A DNA stretch of 64,000 nt, taken from Pseudomonas neuropathica. Lineage in GTDB: Bacteria > Pseudomonadota > Gammaproteobacteria > Pseudomonadales > Pseudomonadaceae. The stretch is taken from assembly GCF_015461835.1 (NCBI RefSeq), contig NZ_JACOPX010000013.1, forward strand, positions 124,001 to 188,000, written 5' to 3'. The notes under the pieces are model-generated. The model made no database searches. It saw only the letters and a list, made by a program, of their open reading frames with translations, and was not told the DNA's origin. Shown piece by piece: positions 35,836-45,318 of the stretch (the first letter of the stretch is position 1; the number at the start of each line of letters is the position of its first letter). The position numbers and the translations under genes are program-made.

Positions 35836-36842
35836 GCGGCCACCCCTTCTTCGTCCCCTGTCAGGCTCTTGTAACGCTCGGCGAAGAACTCCCGAACGTT
35901 GGCGCATTGTGTTTCCGTACCATCCAAACGATTGAAGTGGGCGCGAAACTCCCTGGCGCCCGGCAAGGTTGCGAGATACCAGCCCACATGCTTGCGCGCA
36001 ATGCGCACGCCCATCACATCCCCATAGAAAGTGTGAAGGGCGGCCAGATGCTCCAGCAGAATGTGTTCCACTTCGATCAGCTCCGGTGCCGGCAATTTCT
36101 CGCCGGTACGCAGGAAGTGTTCGATCTCGCGAAAAATCCATGGCCGCCCTTGGGCGGCGCGGCCTACCAACAGGCCATCGGCACCGGTCGCGTCGAGCAC
36201 GTAACGGGCCTTTTCCGGCGAATCGATATCGCCATTGGCAAACACCGGGATCGACACCGCCTGCTTGATCGCGGCAATCGTGTCGTACTCGGCTTCACCG
36301 GTGTACAGATCGGCGCGAGTGCGGCCATGCACTGCCAGCGCGGTGATCCCGGCCTGCTCGGCGATCTTCGCCACGGTCAGGCCGTTCTTGTTGTCGCGAT
36401 CCCATCCGGTGCGGATCTTCAAGGTGACCGGCACATCAACCGCAGCCACAACGGCCTGCAGGATCTCGGTCACCAGTGCTTCGTCCTTCAACAACGCGGA
36501 ACCGGCGGCCTTGTTGCAGACCTTCTTTGCCGGGCAACCCATGTTGATATCAATAATCTGCGCGCCCAATTCGACGTTGGCCCGGGCCGCATCCGCCAGC
36601 ATCTGCGCGTCGCCACCGGCAATCTGCACCGAGCGGGGCTCGGGATCGCCTTCGTGGATCATGCGCATGCGCGACTTGCGGGTGTTCCACAGGCTCATGT
36701 CACTGGTGACCATTTCCGAGACTACAAGCCCTGCGCCCAAACGCTTGCACAGCTGACGAAAGGGCTGGTCGGTGACGCCCGCCATAGGGGCAAGAATCAA
36801 GCCGTTCTGCAATGTGTATGGGCCGATGCGTACCGCCGACAT
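35832..36842 (-). CDS. dusB: tRNA-dihydrouridine synthase DusB
   Basis: FMN-dependent enzyme reducing uridine to dihydrouridine in tRNA, 336 residues. It shows LAPMAGVTDQPFRQLC, the NMGCPAKKVCNKAAGSAL loop with the catalytic Cys near residue 100, VHGRTR and VFANGDI. It is first in the dusB-fis operon. The upstream 185 bases to the DUF3426 gene hold no other gene. Confidence 0.96.
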   Translation of the reverse strand: MSAVRIGPYTLQNGLILAPMAGVTDQPFRQLCKRLGAGLVVSEMVTSDMSLWNTRKSRMRMIHEGDPEPRSVQIAGGDAQMLADAARANVELGAQIIDINMGCPAKKVCNKAAGSALLKDEALVTEILQAVVAAVDVPVTLKIRTGWDRDNKNGLTVAKIAEQAGITALAVHGRTRADLYTGEAEYDTIAAIKQAVSIPVFANGDIDSPEKARYVLDATGADGLLVGRAAQGRPWIFREIEHFLRTGEKLPAPELIEVEHILLEHLAALHTFYGDVMGVRIARKHVGWYLATLPGAREFRAHFNRLDGTETQCANVREFFAERYKSLTGDEEGVAA

Positions 36843-37027
36843 AGGACTTCCCTGAGGTGGGGCCGGATCATGAGAGTTCGAAAAAGGGTTGGCATGATAC
36901 CCGCTCTCGATGACTGGATAAAGGCTGAATTGAACAAAATCTGAACAGTTATTCCGTTATCGCCACAGGTTTGGTTGTGGGTGGCAAAGTCAGAAAACCG
37001 CCGTCAATTGCAAACCGCCGCAGGGAT

Positions 37028-38305
37028 TCACTCGGGCGAGTGGAAACTCAGGCTGTAATTCACTGCTTTCGGGCCTGGGTCGAGGATATCCAGCGCAATG
37101 TGGATCGGCGTTTGCGGCGGCATTTCCGCCAGACCTTCGAGGTCCCCTCTGAGGTACTCGCCGGGTTTGAAGCGACGACTGGCGATCAAGTGGCCATTGA
37201 GGTCGGCAAAACGCAGTTCCAGTAATGGAAAGGGCTGAGAGAACGTCGCGCGGTTATAAATGATCGCGTCGACCACCAATGCGCCGTTGAACTCCGGATG
37301 ACTGCGCACCACCAGGTTGCTGCTCTTGATCCGGGCGATGTCGACCTTGGACGGCACTGTGCAGCCGATCTGCGGGCAGATTTGCTGGAACCACGGACGG
37401 TATTGATCCTGACGGGCCAGTTCGTCGAAATGATAGGCGACGTATTGGGCCGCCAGTCCGCCCGCCGCCAGTAGCACCAACAGCAGCCAGAGCATGCGGC
37501 GTCCCCACGGCGAGCGGCGTTTCTGCCAGTCCAGTTGCAGCGGGTCGTCGGTCAGGTCTTGCAGGACTTCAGCGCGTACACCGGGTTCGGCGCGATCGCG
37601 TTTTTTGCGCAGTGGCTCGATCGATGGCAACTCGTCGCCGTCATCGATATCGTCGCTGGCAGAAAATCGTTCACGACGGGCATTCGGATCGATCGGGTCG
37701 TGAAGGCGCAGCTGCGGGATCACCGGCTCGTCGTCGAGATCTACCGGTTCCAAAGTCAGCGAAGGCTCGGTGCGCGCGGCTTTGGCCGGTTCGATCTCCG
37801 AGACTTCTGTCTCGTCGTCGGGCTCGATCGTGTGCTCATCGGCATGTTCGCTGAACAGGCTGTCGCGCCAGACGGTTTCGTCCGGCTCAGGCATGTCGCG
37901 CCGGGCGCTCAGAGAATCTTCGCGGGGACGACCGAATTCGGTGGTCGGCTGGATTTCCCGTTGCTCGAGGCGGGCAAGTTCCTGATCCAGATCGAGGCTA
38001 TCGAGATCCAGCTCCGAGGCGCTCCACTGCTTTTGGCTGATGGCGCGCGGTGCCGGCGGCTCGACGATGGCTACGGGTTCGACGGCTGGCGTCGACTCGA
38101 CAATCGGCGGTGGCTCGGCAAGCGAAGGCGCGACCGGCGTCACCGCGTCCTTGCCGGCGTGTTGTTCCAGCAGCTGTTTGGCGGCGTTGAACACTTGCAG
38201 GCAGGAGCCGCAGCGAACCACCCCGCGGGCCACGCTCAATTGAGCATGGCTGACACGGAAACTGGTTTGGCAATGCGGGCACTGAGTGACGAAACTGTCG
38301 GTCAT
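37028..38305 (-). CDS. Zinc-ribbon and DUF3426 membrane protein
   Basis: A 425-residue protein. It has an N-terminal MJ0042-type zinc ribbon (CPHC...CGSC, residues 9-38), a long acidic low-complexity linker (residues 50-270) and one transmembrane helix near 280-300 (RMLWLLLVLLAAGG). A C-terminal DUF3426 domain follows. The same gene follows prmA in PAO1. Function is unknown; the layout suggests a cytoplasmic zinc-binding head tethered to a periplasmic DUF3426 domain. Confidence 0.9.
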   Translation of the reverse strand: MTDSFVTQCPHCQTSFRVSHAQLSVARGVVRCGSCLQVFNAAKQLLEQHAGKDAVTPVAPSLAEPPPIVESTPAVEPVAIVEPPAPRAISQKQWSASELDLDSLDLDQELARLEQREIQPTTEFGRPREDSLSARRDMPEPDETVWRDSLFSEHADEHTIEPDDETEVSEIEPAKAARTEPSLTLEPVDLDDEPVIPQLRLHDPIDPNARRERFSASDDIDDGDELPSIEPLRKKRDRAEPGVRAEVLQDLTDDPLQLDWQKRRSPWGRRMLWLLLVLLAAGGLAAQYVAYHFDELARQDQYRPWFQQICPQIGCTVPSKVDIARIKSSNLVVRSHPEFNGALVVDAIIYNRATFSQPFPLLELRFADLNGHLIASRRFKPGEYLRGDLEGLAEMPPQTPIHIALDILDPGPKAVNYSLSFHSPE

Positions 38306-38335
38306 GCGGCGATCCGGATTATGCAGGCGGTCATA

Positions 38336-39214
38336 TTAGCGCCGACGGCCGGTGATGCGCACCCAGCCATCGCGATTGGCGATCGGGTCGAGATCGAAGT
38401 CCTGTGCATAAGCGGCAGCGACTTCATCACCTTGTTCAGCGAGGATGCCCGACAGGGCCAGACGACCGCCGGATTTGACCAGGCCAGACAGTTGCGGCGC
38501 CAGCGAAACCAGCGGACCGGCAAGAATGTTGGCGACCAGCACGTCAGCTTGAACCTGCGGCAAGTCTTGCGGCAGGTACAGCGGGAACAGTTCGTCGGCA
38601 ATATTGTTGCGACCGGCGTTGTCGCGCGAGGCTTCCAGTGCCTGCACGTCGATGTCGGTGCCAACGGCTTCTTTCGCACCGAGCAACAGGGCGGCGATCG
38701 CCAGAATTCCCGAACCGCAACCGAAGTCGAGCACGTCGCAGTCTTTCAGGTCCTGGCCGTCGAGCCATTCCAGGCACAAAGCGGTGGTCGGGTGAGTGCC
38801 GGTGCCGAACGCCAGGCCCGGATCCAGCAGCAGGTTGACCGCATCAGGTTCCGGCGCGGCGTGCCAGCTCGGCACGATCCACAGGCGCTGGCCGAAACGC
38901 ATCGGCTGGAAACCGTCCATCCAGCTGCGTTCCCAGTCCTGATCTTCGATGACTTCGCTGTGGTGTTCGGGTAGCGGGCTGCCGGTCAGCAGTTCCAGGT
39001 GGGCCAGTACCGGGGCTGGTTCGGTGCCGCCTTCGAACAACGCCAGCAAGTGGGTGTGCGACCACAATGGGGTGGTGTTGAGTTCCGGTTCGAAGATCGG
39101 CTGGTCTTCGGCGTCCATGAAGGTCACCGACACGGCGCCGACTTCGAGGAATGCGTCCTCGTAGGTTTCGGCTTGTTCGGGGGTGATGGCGAGACGGACT
39201 TGCAGCCAAGGCAT
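38336..39214 (-). CDS. prmA: Ribosomal protein L11 methyltransferase PrmA
   Basis: Trimethylates ribosomal protein L11. The 292-residue product starts MPWLQVRLAITPEQ. It carries PGLAFGTGTHPTTALCLEWL near residue 135, the SAM-binding VLDFGCGSGILAIAA near 160 and the VANILAGPL motif near 225. The ATG at 39214 gives the usual family length; a GTG nine bases upstream is less likely. Confidence 0.96.
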   Translation of the reverse strand: MPWLQVRLAITPEQAETYEDAFLEVGAVSVTFMDAEDQPIFEPELNTTPLWSHTHLLALFEGGTEPAPVLAHLELLTGSPLPEHHSEVIEDQDWERSWMDGFQPMRFGQRLWIVPSWHAAPEPDAVNLLLDPGLAFGTGTHPTTALCLEWLDGQDLKDCDVLDFGCGSGILAIAALLLGAKEAVGTDIDVQALEASRDNAGRNNIADELFPLYLPQDLPQVQADVLVANILAGPLVSLAPQLSGLVKSGGRLALSGILAEQGDEVAAAYAQDFDLDPIANRDGWVRITGRRR

Positions 39215-39223
39215 GGCGGGCAC

Positions 39224-39406
39224 CTTTGAAAATCTGTGGGGCAGCCCGAAGCTGCAAAAGCGCGCAGTTTACGCCAGGTCGCCGGCAAAGTGGACACGCC
39301 TCTTGGCTGTTACACATTCGCCGGCGCGATATACATATGTATCCCCGGAGCGCGGTTGCCGGCAAATAGAGTGAAAGCTCATTTCTACGCAAGCGGGCTG
39401 GACGAT
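39224..39406. promoter_or_regulatory. Divergent prmA / giant toxin-like gene region
   Basis: This gap contains a perfect 12-bp palindrome, ATACATATGTAT (39332-39343), which stands out from the GC-rich surroundings. It lies 64 bp before the giant gene's ATG, where an operator or -10 region would be expected. No well-spaced -35/-10 pair was found. Confidence 0.4.
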
Positions 39407-42400
39407 ATGGCGAGTGAACAAGGGATTGTAGAAGAAAAACCACCGGAAGCCGCTGCGCCCACAGGAACGGCCCAGGAGATTCTGCTGCGGATCACGCGTT
39501 GGCAGGTACTCATCGACAAGCGCCTGAGCAGTCAGCTGACCTTATTGGAGGCCATGGAAGCTTTCGCGTTGACCGAGCTGCGCAATCATTACCCGCACGG
39601 CAATATCGATCCGGGTTTTGTGCTGGCTTTGCTCGATTCGATTCTGCAGAAAATCATCGACGGCAAGCCGATGATGTACCTGGCGATTCAGGACGCTCCG
39701 TACCGCTGGCCGGGTGCTGCTGACCGGGGATTTCCGCTCGGCCATCGTCAAGCGGTCATCCAGACTGTGGAGAGCGTTTCTGAGCATTTCCTTGATCAAT
39801 ACAAAAACTACCTGCGAACACATTGGGAAACCAAAGGGCAGGAGGCTGCGTTCGATCAGTTGGTTTTGCGCAAATTGCAGCGCTATATCGATGACATCGA
39901 CGCGCTGTTCCGCACTGACCGGCTCGTGCGACTGACGCCGGATCGATTGCGCAGGCAAATCGAAAAGGTTCAGGAACGAGGTGCTCGCCGCTATCGGTTG
40001 ACCGCACTGGCAACGGGTGCGGAAAAGAAGAGGCTCGAAGCGCAGTCATACGCTCAATTACCGCATTGGCTGCGGGTGCTGAACGAACCGGAGCGTGCCA
40101 GGCTGCGCCATTATCAAGAACAGACGTCGCAGGCCCAGGCAGCGCTCGATGATCTGCTGGAAGGCTACGGCTCGTTGCGCGCCTATGCCCGGCAACAGGC
40201 GATTGACTATATCCAGCTCAAACTCGACATGGAGGTGGAACCAGACCGGATCGATGTCCGCCTGAGGTGGCTTTCAGCGGTCGGCGAGCCGACGCAGAAC
40301 CGCAGTTTGAGCCAGTTGCTCGCGGCGGGGCCGATCGGTACGGATTTCGCTGCCGTTCTGGAAGTCACCAGTGGTCCTTCGCGACGCAATCAGCCGCTGG
40401 AGCCGGCATTCATCGCCGACATGCTGGCCGGCCAGGATTATCCGGTCGGGTACCTGCGAGCCCTGGCCGGGCAGTATGAGCGCGAGGACGTACAAAAGGC
40501 CTTGATCGACTGGTTTGTCGCGCGACTCAAGCAAAGCGCGTTCGTTGCGCGTTGTGCGGGGCATCTGGCGGTGGACGATCATGATCGTCTCGAATCGATG
40601 TGGGCAGGGGAAGCCATGGGCGAATCTTTGCGCGTCGCCGCACTGGCTTTACCCAACGGCATGCAGTGTGCCGACTTTCTGGTGTTTTACCGGCAAGAGC
40701 CTGCACCAGCGGTGAGCGATCTGCTGCTGTACGCGCCAAACAAGCCAGACGGCCAGGAGTGGGTGCGCCTGCCTTCGCTGGCGGCATTGACCGGAGAGGT
40801 CTGGGGCTGGACGCAGAGCGAGTCCGGTCGCGAATATCTTTTGCAGCAGCTTTCTCCCACAGCCCATCGCCGAGCGCGGGAGTATCTTGTCGCCGTGGCT
40901 GCCGACCCTGGCCGTTGGGGTATGAGCAGTGATATTCGGCGTGCGCCCCTGCCGTTCGCTCAGTGCGTCGAAGCGGCTGTAAAAATGGGCCTGGCCAAAA
41001 ACCTGCAGCAGGTTGAAGAGGACAACTTGCTGCGCTGGAACTCAACGCTGACCCTGGATGCGCGTCGACGCCTCAGCAGTCTGAATCAGGAGCTGGTTGT
41101 TCATCAGCAGGTCTTCAATGAGTTACTGGGCGGTTTCGAAGTCTTTGTCGATTTTGCCAGACGCACGGTGGCCGCAGAGATCGCGCCTTATATGCGCAGC
41201 AAACAGGTGCTGGAACCGGTTGATCCGGCCACCGTGTTGATCGATTACAACGCCGGCATCGCCGATCGCAGGAAACAGTCGGTAGCCAGCCTGCTCGATC
41301 TGGCGATCTACGGCTACGACGACAACGCTGGTATCGACAATCCGAAAAAGGGCGTGCGCTCATCCGTTGGCCAGGATCTGAGCGAGGTGCGCAGCGCCGA
41401 TCTGGCGTTGTATCTGCGTGGGGCCTGGCTGGGTGAGAAGTACGCCAGCGAGATCCGAGGCAAATATCTCGACGCTCGCCATGCGGACTACGAGCCGCGC
41501 CGGTTTGCCTGGCGCAATGTGCTGCTGTCGACAATGGATCGTGACTTGCGGGTTGCGCGAAGTCAGGCACGGCTAAGCGACACGGTGTATACAGCGCTCG
41601 TCCGCCAGGTCTCGCTGTTGAGTCAACTGCCAACGTCAGGGGGCCATTTGCCGGGCGCCAACAGGGTCACGACTGACGGCGTATTCAGGTTTACTGTGCG
41701 TGGTCATGTCGTACTCGGGGTTTATGTTTTTACCGCTTTCGATCCCGAGCCGTCTTGGTGGTTGTATACCCCGGATGCTCCTGACGGCCTTGCGGTGCGC
41801 CCGTACCATTCACTGTTTGGCGACATCGCCGGCGAGCTGCATGACTACTTGATGGCGCGCACGGCGGTTGCTGCACGCAAAACCGTTTCGCTCTCCTTGC
41901 ATGCGATAGCGGTAAAAAATCAGCGCGTCGATACGCTGTACGAAGCACAGCGAGTGAGCGACGCGCGGGTTGAGTTCAACGCTTACATCGAGCGCACGGT
42001 TACGGATGTGCACGACATCACGACCAGCCGCGCGGAAATGATCGAAAGACAGGTGGTCAAGGGACTGATGTTCGCCGCCGCGCCGTTCTGCATGGTGTTT
42101 CCGCCCTTCGCCTTGTTGTTGGACTTGGTGTTCATCGCCGTCAGTGCCGGTGATGCCGTCGCGGCGCATCTGGAAGGCGATGTCGATGGCGCGCTCGGCC
42201 ATTGGCTTGAGGCGTCGTGGGGCGCGCTGTTTGCCATGGTTGGCGCCGGCAGTACGGTCAAGTTACTCGGGCGCACGGTCAGAAATCTGAAGCACACGAC
42301 GCGGCCGGTCTCATTGCTCACAGAGCGCTTGAGCACCGTCGCTCCGATTCGCAAGGAAGCGCTGCCGGCGGTTCGCAAGGTGCGTTTTTACGCCAGACAG

Positions 42401-43366
42401 GCTGTCAGCAACAAGCCGGATAATTTGCAGCAGGTCACTGAAGAAGGTGTCTTTTTTGGCACATGGCGCAGTCCGCCCAGTGCTGCACAGCCCCAGCCGA
42501 CCTATTACATCCGCAACAGAGGCAAGTACTTCCAGGTCAGGGAAAACCCGCATTTCGGGGGGCTCAGCCTGATCGATGCCCGGCGCCCCGAAGCCATTTA
42601 TCAGCGCCCCGTACGTCTGACTGCGAGTGGCAAATGGACGCATGACCGGGTCGGGCTGCGCGGCGGCAATGATCAGGTACGTAATCTTGGTCGAGTGAAC
42701 AATCTGCGCAATGCGTTTCCCGGCCGGGTCGAGCCAGTGCTGAACCGTGGTGCGTTGCAGGGCGAGGCTGTGGTGGCGAAGTTTGTCGCCGGGTCTATGG
42801 ACAATTATCTGTTTTCGCTGAATGCGCAGACCTGCGTGATTGCCTCGATGTACAACCCGACGACGAAGGTCGGCGCAGTCATTCATTTCGATCACAACAT
42901 TCGCTCGCTGATCAACCACACCGTCAAGGATGCGATGACGCGTCTGGGAGGCTCGCCCAAAGATGTTCGGGTCACGCTGGTGGGCGGTGACTGGCTGACC
43001 GGCACCGACATCGGTGGACCGGTCAGGAGTGTATTGCGTCAACAGGGGCTGAGGCCGACATGGGATTACTGGTCGTATTCTTCCTGTCTGGGTAATACCT
43101 ATGCTGTTTCGTTGAATCTGAACAATGGTGTTTCGACGGTGTTCAAGACTTCCGCCAGCCAGGTTGAACGCTTGTATTCGCCGGTTTTGCAGCGGGCCAG
43201 ATATGCCAGCGATCCGGTGTCGAAACGCGCACAGGTATTCATGGAGCGGTTTCGTCGAAAGCCATTGCACCAAGATGCCTCTGGCGCTGTAGTCGACCAG
43301 AACGGGCGCCGGGCAACCCCTGAAATGATTCAGGGGCAAGCTTTTACCTTGGTGTCGATGAACTGA
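39407..43366 (+). CDS. Dermonecrotic-toxin-like protein with CheD-like deamidase motif
   Basis: A 1319-residue protein resembling the large Pseudomonas proteins annotated as dermonecrotic toxin (DUF6543-type). Residues 1-850 are mostly helical and charged. Strongly hydrophobic segments at about 885-925 and 940-955 (APFCMVFPPFALLLDLVFIA) could insert in membranes. Near the C-terminus is C1143-V-I-A-S-M-Y-N-P, then K-V-G, then His1160, with Ser1137 six residues before the Cys. CheD glutamine deamidases have T-x5-C-x(V)...YDP..(K/R)VG...H with the same C-to-H distance of 17. CNF1 and BLF1 toxins use the same fold. No signal peptide. The ATG at 39407 was preferred because the upstream frame is unlike protein; Shine-Dalgarno is weak and a GTG at 39371 is possible. 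Lone gene between prmA and accC. Deamidase activity is a prediction. Confidence 0.85.
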   Translation: MASEQGIVEEKPPEAAAPTGTAQEILLRITRWQVLIDKRLSSQLTLLEAMEAFALTELRNHYPHGNIDPGFVLALLDSILQKIIDGKPMMYLAIQDAPYRWPGAADRGFPLGHRQAVIQTVESVSEHFLDQYKNYLRTHWETKGQEAAFDQLVLRKLQRYIDDIDALFRTDRLVRLTPDRLRRQIEKVQERGARRYRLTALATGAEKKRLEAQSYAQLPHWLRVLNEPERARLRHYQEQTSQAQAALDDLLEGYGSLRAYARQQAIDYIQLKLDMEVEPDRIDVRLRWLSAVGEPTQNRSLSQLLAAGPIGTDFAAVLEVTSGPSRRNQPLEPAFIADMLAGQDYPVGYLRALAGQYEREDVQKALIDWFVARLKQSAFVARCAGHLAVDDHDRLESMWAGEAMGESLRVAALALPNGMQCADFLVFYRQEPAPAVSDLLLYAPNKPDGQEWVRLPSLAALTGEVWGWTQSESGREYLLQQLSPTAHRRAREYLVAVAADPGRWGMSSDIRRAPLPFAQCVEAAVKMGLAKNLQQVEEDNLLRWNSTLTLDARRRLSSLNQELVVHQQVFNELLGGFEVFVDFARRTVAAEIAPYMRSKQVLEPVDPATVLIDYNAGIADRRKQSVASLLDLAIYGYDDNAGIDNPKKGVRSSVGQDLSEVRSADLALYLRGAWLGEKYASEIRGKYLDARHADYEPRRFAWRNVLLSTMDRDLRVARSQARLSDTVYTALVRQVSLLSQLPTSGGHLPGANRVTTDGVFRFTVRGHVVLGVYVFTAFDPEPSWWLYTPDAPDGLAVRPYHSLFGDIAGELHDYLMARTAVAARKTVSLSLHAIAVKNQRVDTLYEAQRVSDARVEFNAYIERTVTDVHDITTSRAEMIERQVVKGLMFAAAPFCMVFPPFALLLDLVFIAVSAGDAVAAHLEGDVDGALGHWLEASWGALFAMVGAGSTVKLLGRTVRNLKHTTRPVSLLTERLSTVAPIRKEALPAVRKVRFYARQAVSNKPDNLQQVTEEGVFFGTWRSPPSAAQPQPTYYIRNRGKYFQVRENPHFGGLSLIDARRPEAIYQRPVRLTASGKWTHDRVGLRGGNDQVRNLGRVNNLRNAFPGRVEPVLNRGALQGEAVVAKFVAGSMDNYLFSLNAQTCVIASMYNPTTKVGAVIHFDHNIRSLINHTVKDAMTRLGGSPKDVRVTLVGGDWLTGTDIGGPVRSVLRQQGLRPTWDYWSYSSCLGNTYAVSLNLNNGVSTVFKTSASQVERLYSPVLQRARYASDPVSKRAQVFMERFRRKPLHQDASGAVVDQNGRRATPEMIQGQAFTLVSMN

Positions 43367-43383
43367 TGCGCTGGCTGCAGGCA

Positions 43384-43416
43384 TAAAAAAACCCGATCCA
43401 CAGGGATCGGGTTTTT
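43384..43416. terminator. Bidirectional terminator, toxin-like gene / accC
   Basis: AAAAAAACCCGATCC pairs with GGATCGGGTTTTTT around ACAG: a textbook intrinsic terminator usable from both sides, between convergent genes. Confidence 0.95.
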
Positions 43417-43432
43417 TCACGCCAGGTCAGTC

Positions 43433-44788
43433 TTACGACTGCTTGGCCAGCTTGTGCTCGAGGTAGTGAATGTTCACACCCCCCTTGCAGAAGCCTTCGT
43501 CACGAACCAGATCACGGTGCAGCGGGATGTTGGTCTTGATCCCGTCAACCACGATTTCGTCCAGGGCATTGCGCATGCGGGCCATGGCTTCGTCGCGGGT
43601 CGCGCCGTAAGTGATCAGCTTGCCGATCAGCGAGTCGTAGTTCGGTGGAACCGCATAACCGCTGTACAGGTGCGAATCGACGCGAACGCCGTTGCCGCCT
43701 GGTGCGTGGAAATGCTTGACCGTGCCCGGGCTCGGCATGAAGGTTTTCGGGTCTTCAGCGTTGATCCGGCATTCCAGCGAGTGACCGCGAATTACCACGT
43801 CATCCTGCGTGAACGACAGCTTGTTGCCGGCGGCGATGCTGAGCATCTCCTTGACGATGTCGATACCGGTGACCATTTCCGAAACCGGGTGCTCCACCTG
43901 AACACGGGTGTTCATTTCGATGAAGTAGAAACGACCGTTTTCGTAGAGGAACTCGAAGGTGCCGGCGCCACGGTAACCGATGTCGATGCACGCCTTGACG
44001 CAACGGGCCAACACTTCTTCGCGAGCCTTCTCGTCGATGCCGGGTGCCGGCGCTTCTTCGAGAACCTTCTGGTGGCGGCGTTGCAGCGAGCAATCGCGGT
44101 CGCCCAGATGGATGGCGTGGCCCTGGCCGTCGGACAGTACCTGCACTTCGACGTGGCGCGGATTGGTCAGGAATTTTTCCAGATAGACCATCGGGTTGCC
44201 GAACGCCGCGCCTGCTTCGGAGCGGGTCAGTTTCGCCGAGGCGATCAGGTCTTCTTCCTTGTGCACCACGCGCATGCCGCGACCACCACCGCCGCCAGCG
44301 GCTTTGATGATCACCGGGTAGCCGACTTCACGACCGATGCGCAATGCCGTTTCTTCGTCTTCCGGCAGTGGGCCGTCGGAACCTGGAACGGTTGGCACGC
44401 CAGCTTCGATCATCGCGTGCTTGGCTGAGACCTTGTCACCCATCAGGCGAATGGTGTCGGCTTTCGGGCCGATGAACGCGAAGCCGGAGTTCTCGACCTG
44501 CTCGGCAAAATCGGCGTTTTCCGCGAGGAAACCGTAGCCTGGGTGAATGGCGGTCGCGCCAGTCACTTCAGCGGCAGCGATGATGGCCGGGATGTGCAGG
44601 TAGGACTGAGCGGCAGACGCCGGGCCGATGCAGACGGATTCGTCTGCCAGACCCAGGTGCATCAGCTCTTTGTCGGCCTTGGAGTAAACGGCGACGGTCT
44701 TGATGCCCATCTCTTTGCAGGCACGCAGAATCCGCAGGGCGATCTCACCGCGGTTAGCGATCAGAACTTTTTCCAACTTCGCAGTCAT
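43433..44788 (-). CDS. accC: Biotin carboxylase subunit of acetyl-CoA carboxylase
   Basis: ATP-dependent carboxylation of biotin on AccB, the first step of fatty-acid synthesis. The 451-residue product begins MTAKLEKVLIANRGEIALRI. It has the ATP-grasp Gly-rich loop IKAAGGGGGRGMRVV near residue 160 and EMNTRVQVEHPVSE near 288. The ATG at 44788 has GGAGAG eight bases upstream. It follows accB by 17 bp, as in most proteobacteria. Confidence 0.98.
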   Translation of the reverse strand: MTAKLEKVLIANRGEIALRILRACKEMGIKTVAVYSKADKELMHLGLADESVCIGPASAAQSYLHIPAIIAAAEVTGATAIHPGYGFLAENADFAEQVENSGFAFIGPKADTIRLMGDKVSAKHAMIEAGVPTVPGSDGPLPEDEETALRIGREVGYPVIIKAAGGGGGRGMRVVHKEEDLIASAKLTRSEAGAAFGNPMVYLEKFLTNPRHVEVQVLSDGQGHAIHLGDRDCSLQRRHQKVLEEAPAPGIDEKAREEVLARCVKACIDIGYRGAGTFEFLYENGRFYFIEMNTRVQVEHPVSEMVTGIDIVKEMLSIAAGNKLSFTQDDVVIRGHSLECRINAEDPKTFMPSPGTVKHFHAPGGNGVRVDSHLYSGYAVPPNYDSLIGKLITYGATRDEAMARMRNALDEIVVDGIKTNIPLHRDLVRDEGFCKGGVNIHYLEHKLAKQS

Positions 44789-44805
44789 CAAAGGCTCTCC
44801 GCAGT

Positions 44806-45270
44806 TCAAACGATGGTGAACAGCGGTTGGTCGTACTCAACCGGCTGGCCGTCTTCGACGAGGATGGACTCGATCACACCGCTGGTTTCAGCTTCGATGT
44901 GGTTCATCATCTTCATGGCTTCGACGATGCACAGAGTGTCGCCTTTCTTCACGGTCTGGCCGACTTCAACGAAGGACGGCGAGGTTGGCGAAGATTTGCG
45001 ATAGAAGGTACCGACCATCGGCGAACGGGCAACAGTGCCGTTCAGCGCTGGTGCAGCAGCGGCAGCCGGGGCTGCGGCAGCAACCGGAGCAGCAGCGGCG
45101 GCAGGTGCGGCAGCCGGAGCGTGCATCGGAGCCGGCGCGTAGTACTGCTGAGCCGGGGTCTTGCTGTGACGGCTGATGCGTACGGACTCTTCGCCTTCCT
45201 TGATCTCGAGCTCGTCGATGCCGGACTCTTCCAGCAATTCGATCAGTTTCTTAACTTTACGGATATCCAT
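44806..45270 (-). CDS. accB: Biotin carboxyl carrier protein AccB
   Basis: Carries the biotin of acetyl-CoA carboxylase. The 154-residue product has an N-terminal helix (MDIRKVKKLIELLEESG), an Ala/Pro-rich flexible linker (residues 45-75) and a biotinyl domain. The biotinylated Lys lies in EAMKMMNHIEAE near residue 120. It lies between aroQ and accC in the conserved aroQ-accB-accC order. Confidence 0.98.
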   Translation of the reverse strand: MDIRKVKKLIELLEESGIDELEIKEGEESVRISRHSKTPAQQYYAPAPMHAPAAAPAAAAAPVAAAAPAAAAAPALNGTVARSPMVGTFYRKSSPTSPSFVEVGQTVKKGDTLCIVEAMKMMNHIEAETSGVIESILVEDGQPVEYDQPLFTIV

Positions 45271-45318
45271 GAATCATCAACTCCCAAGGGTCGGTCAGGG
45301 GCGTTTAACGCTTGTAGT

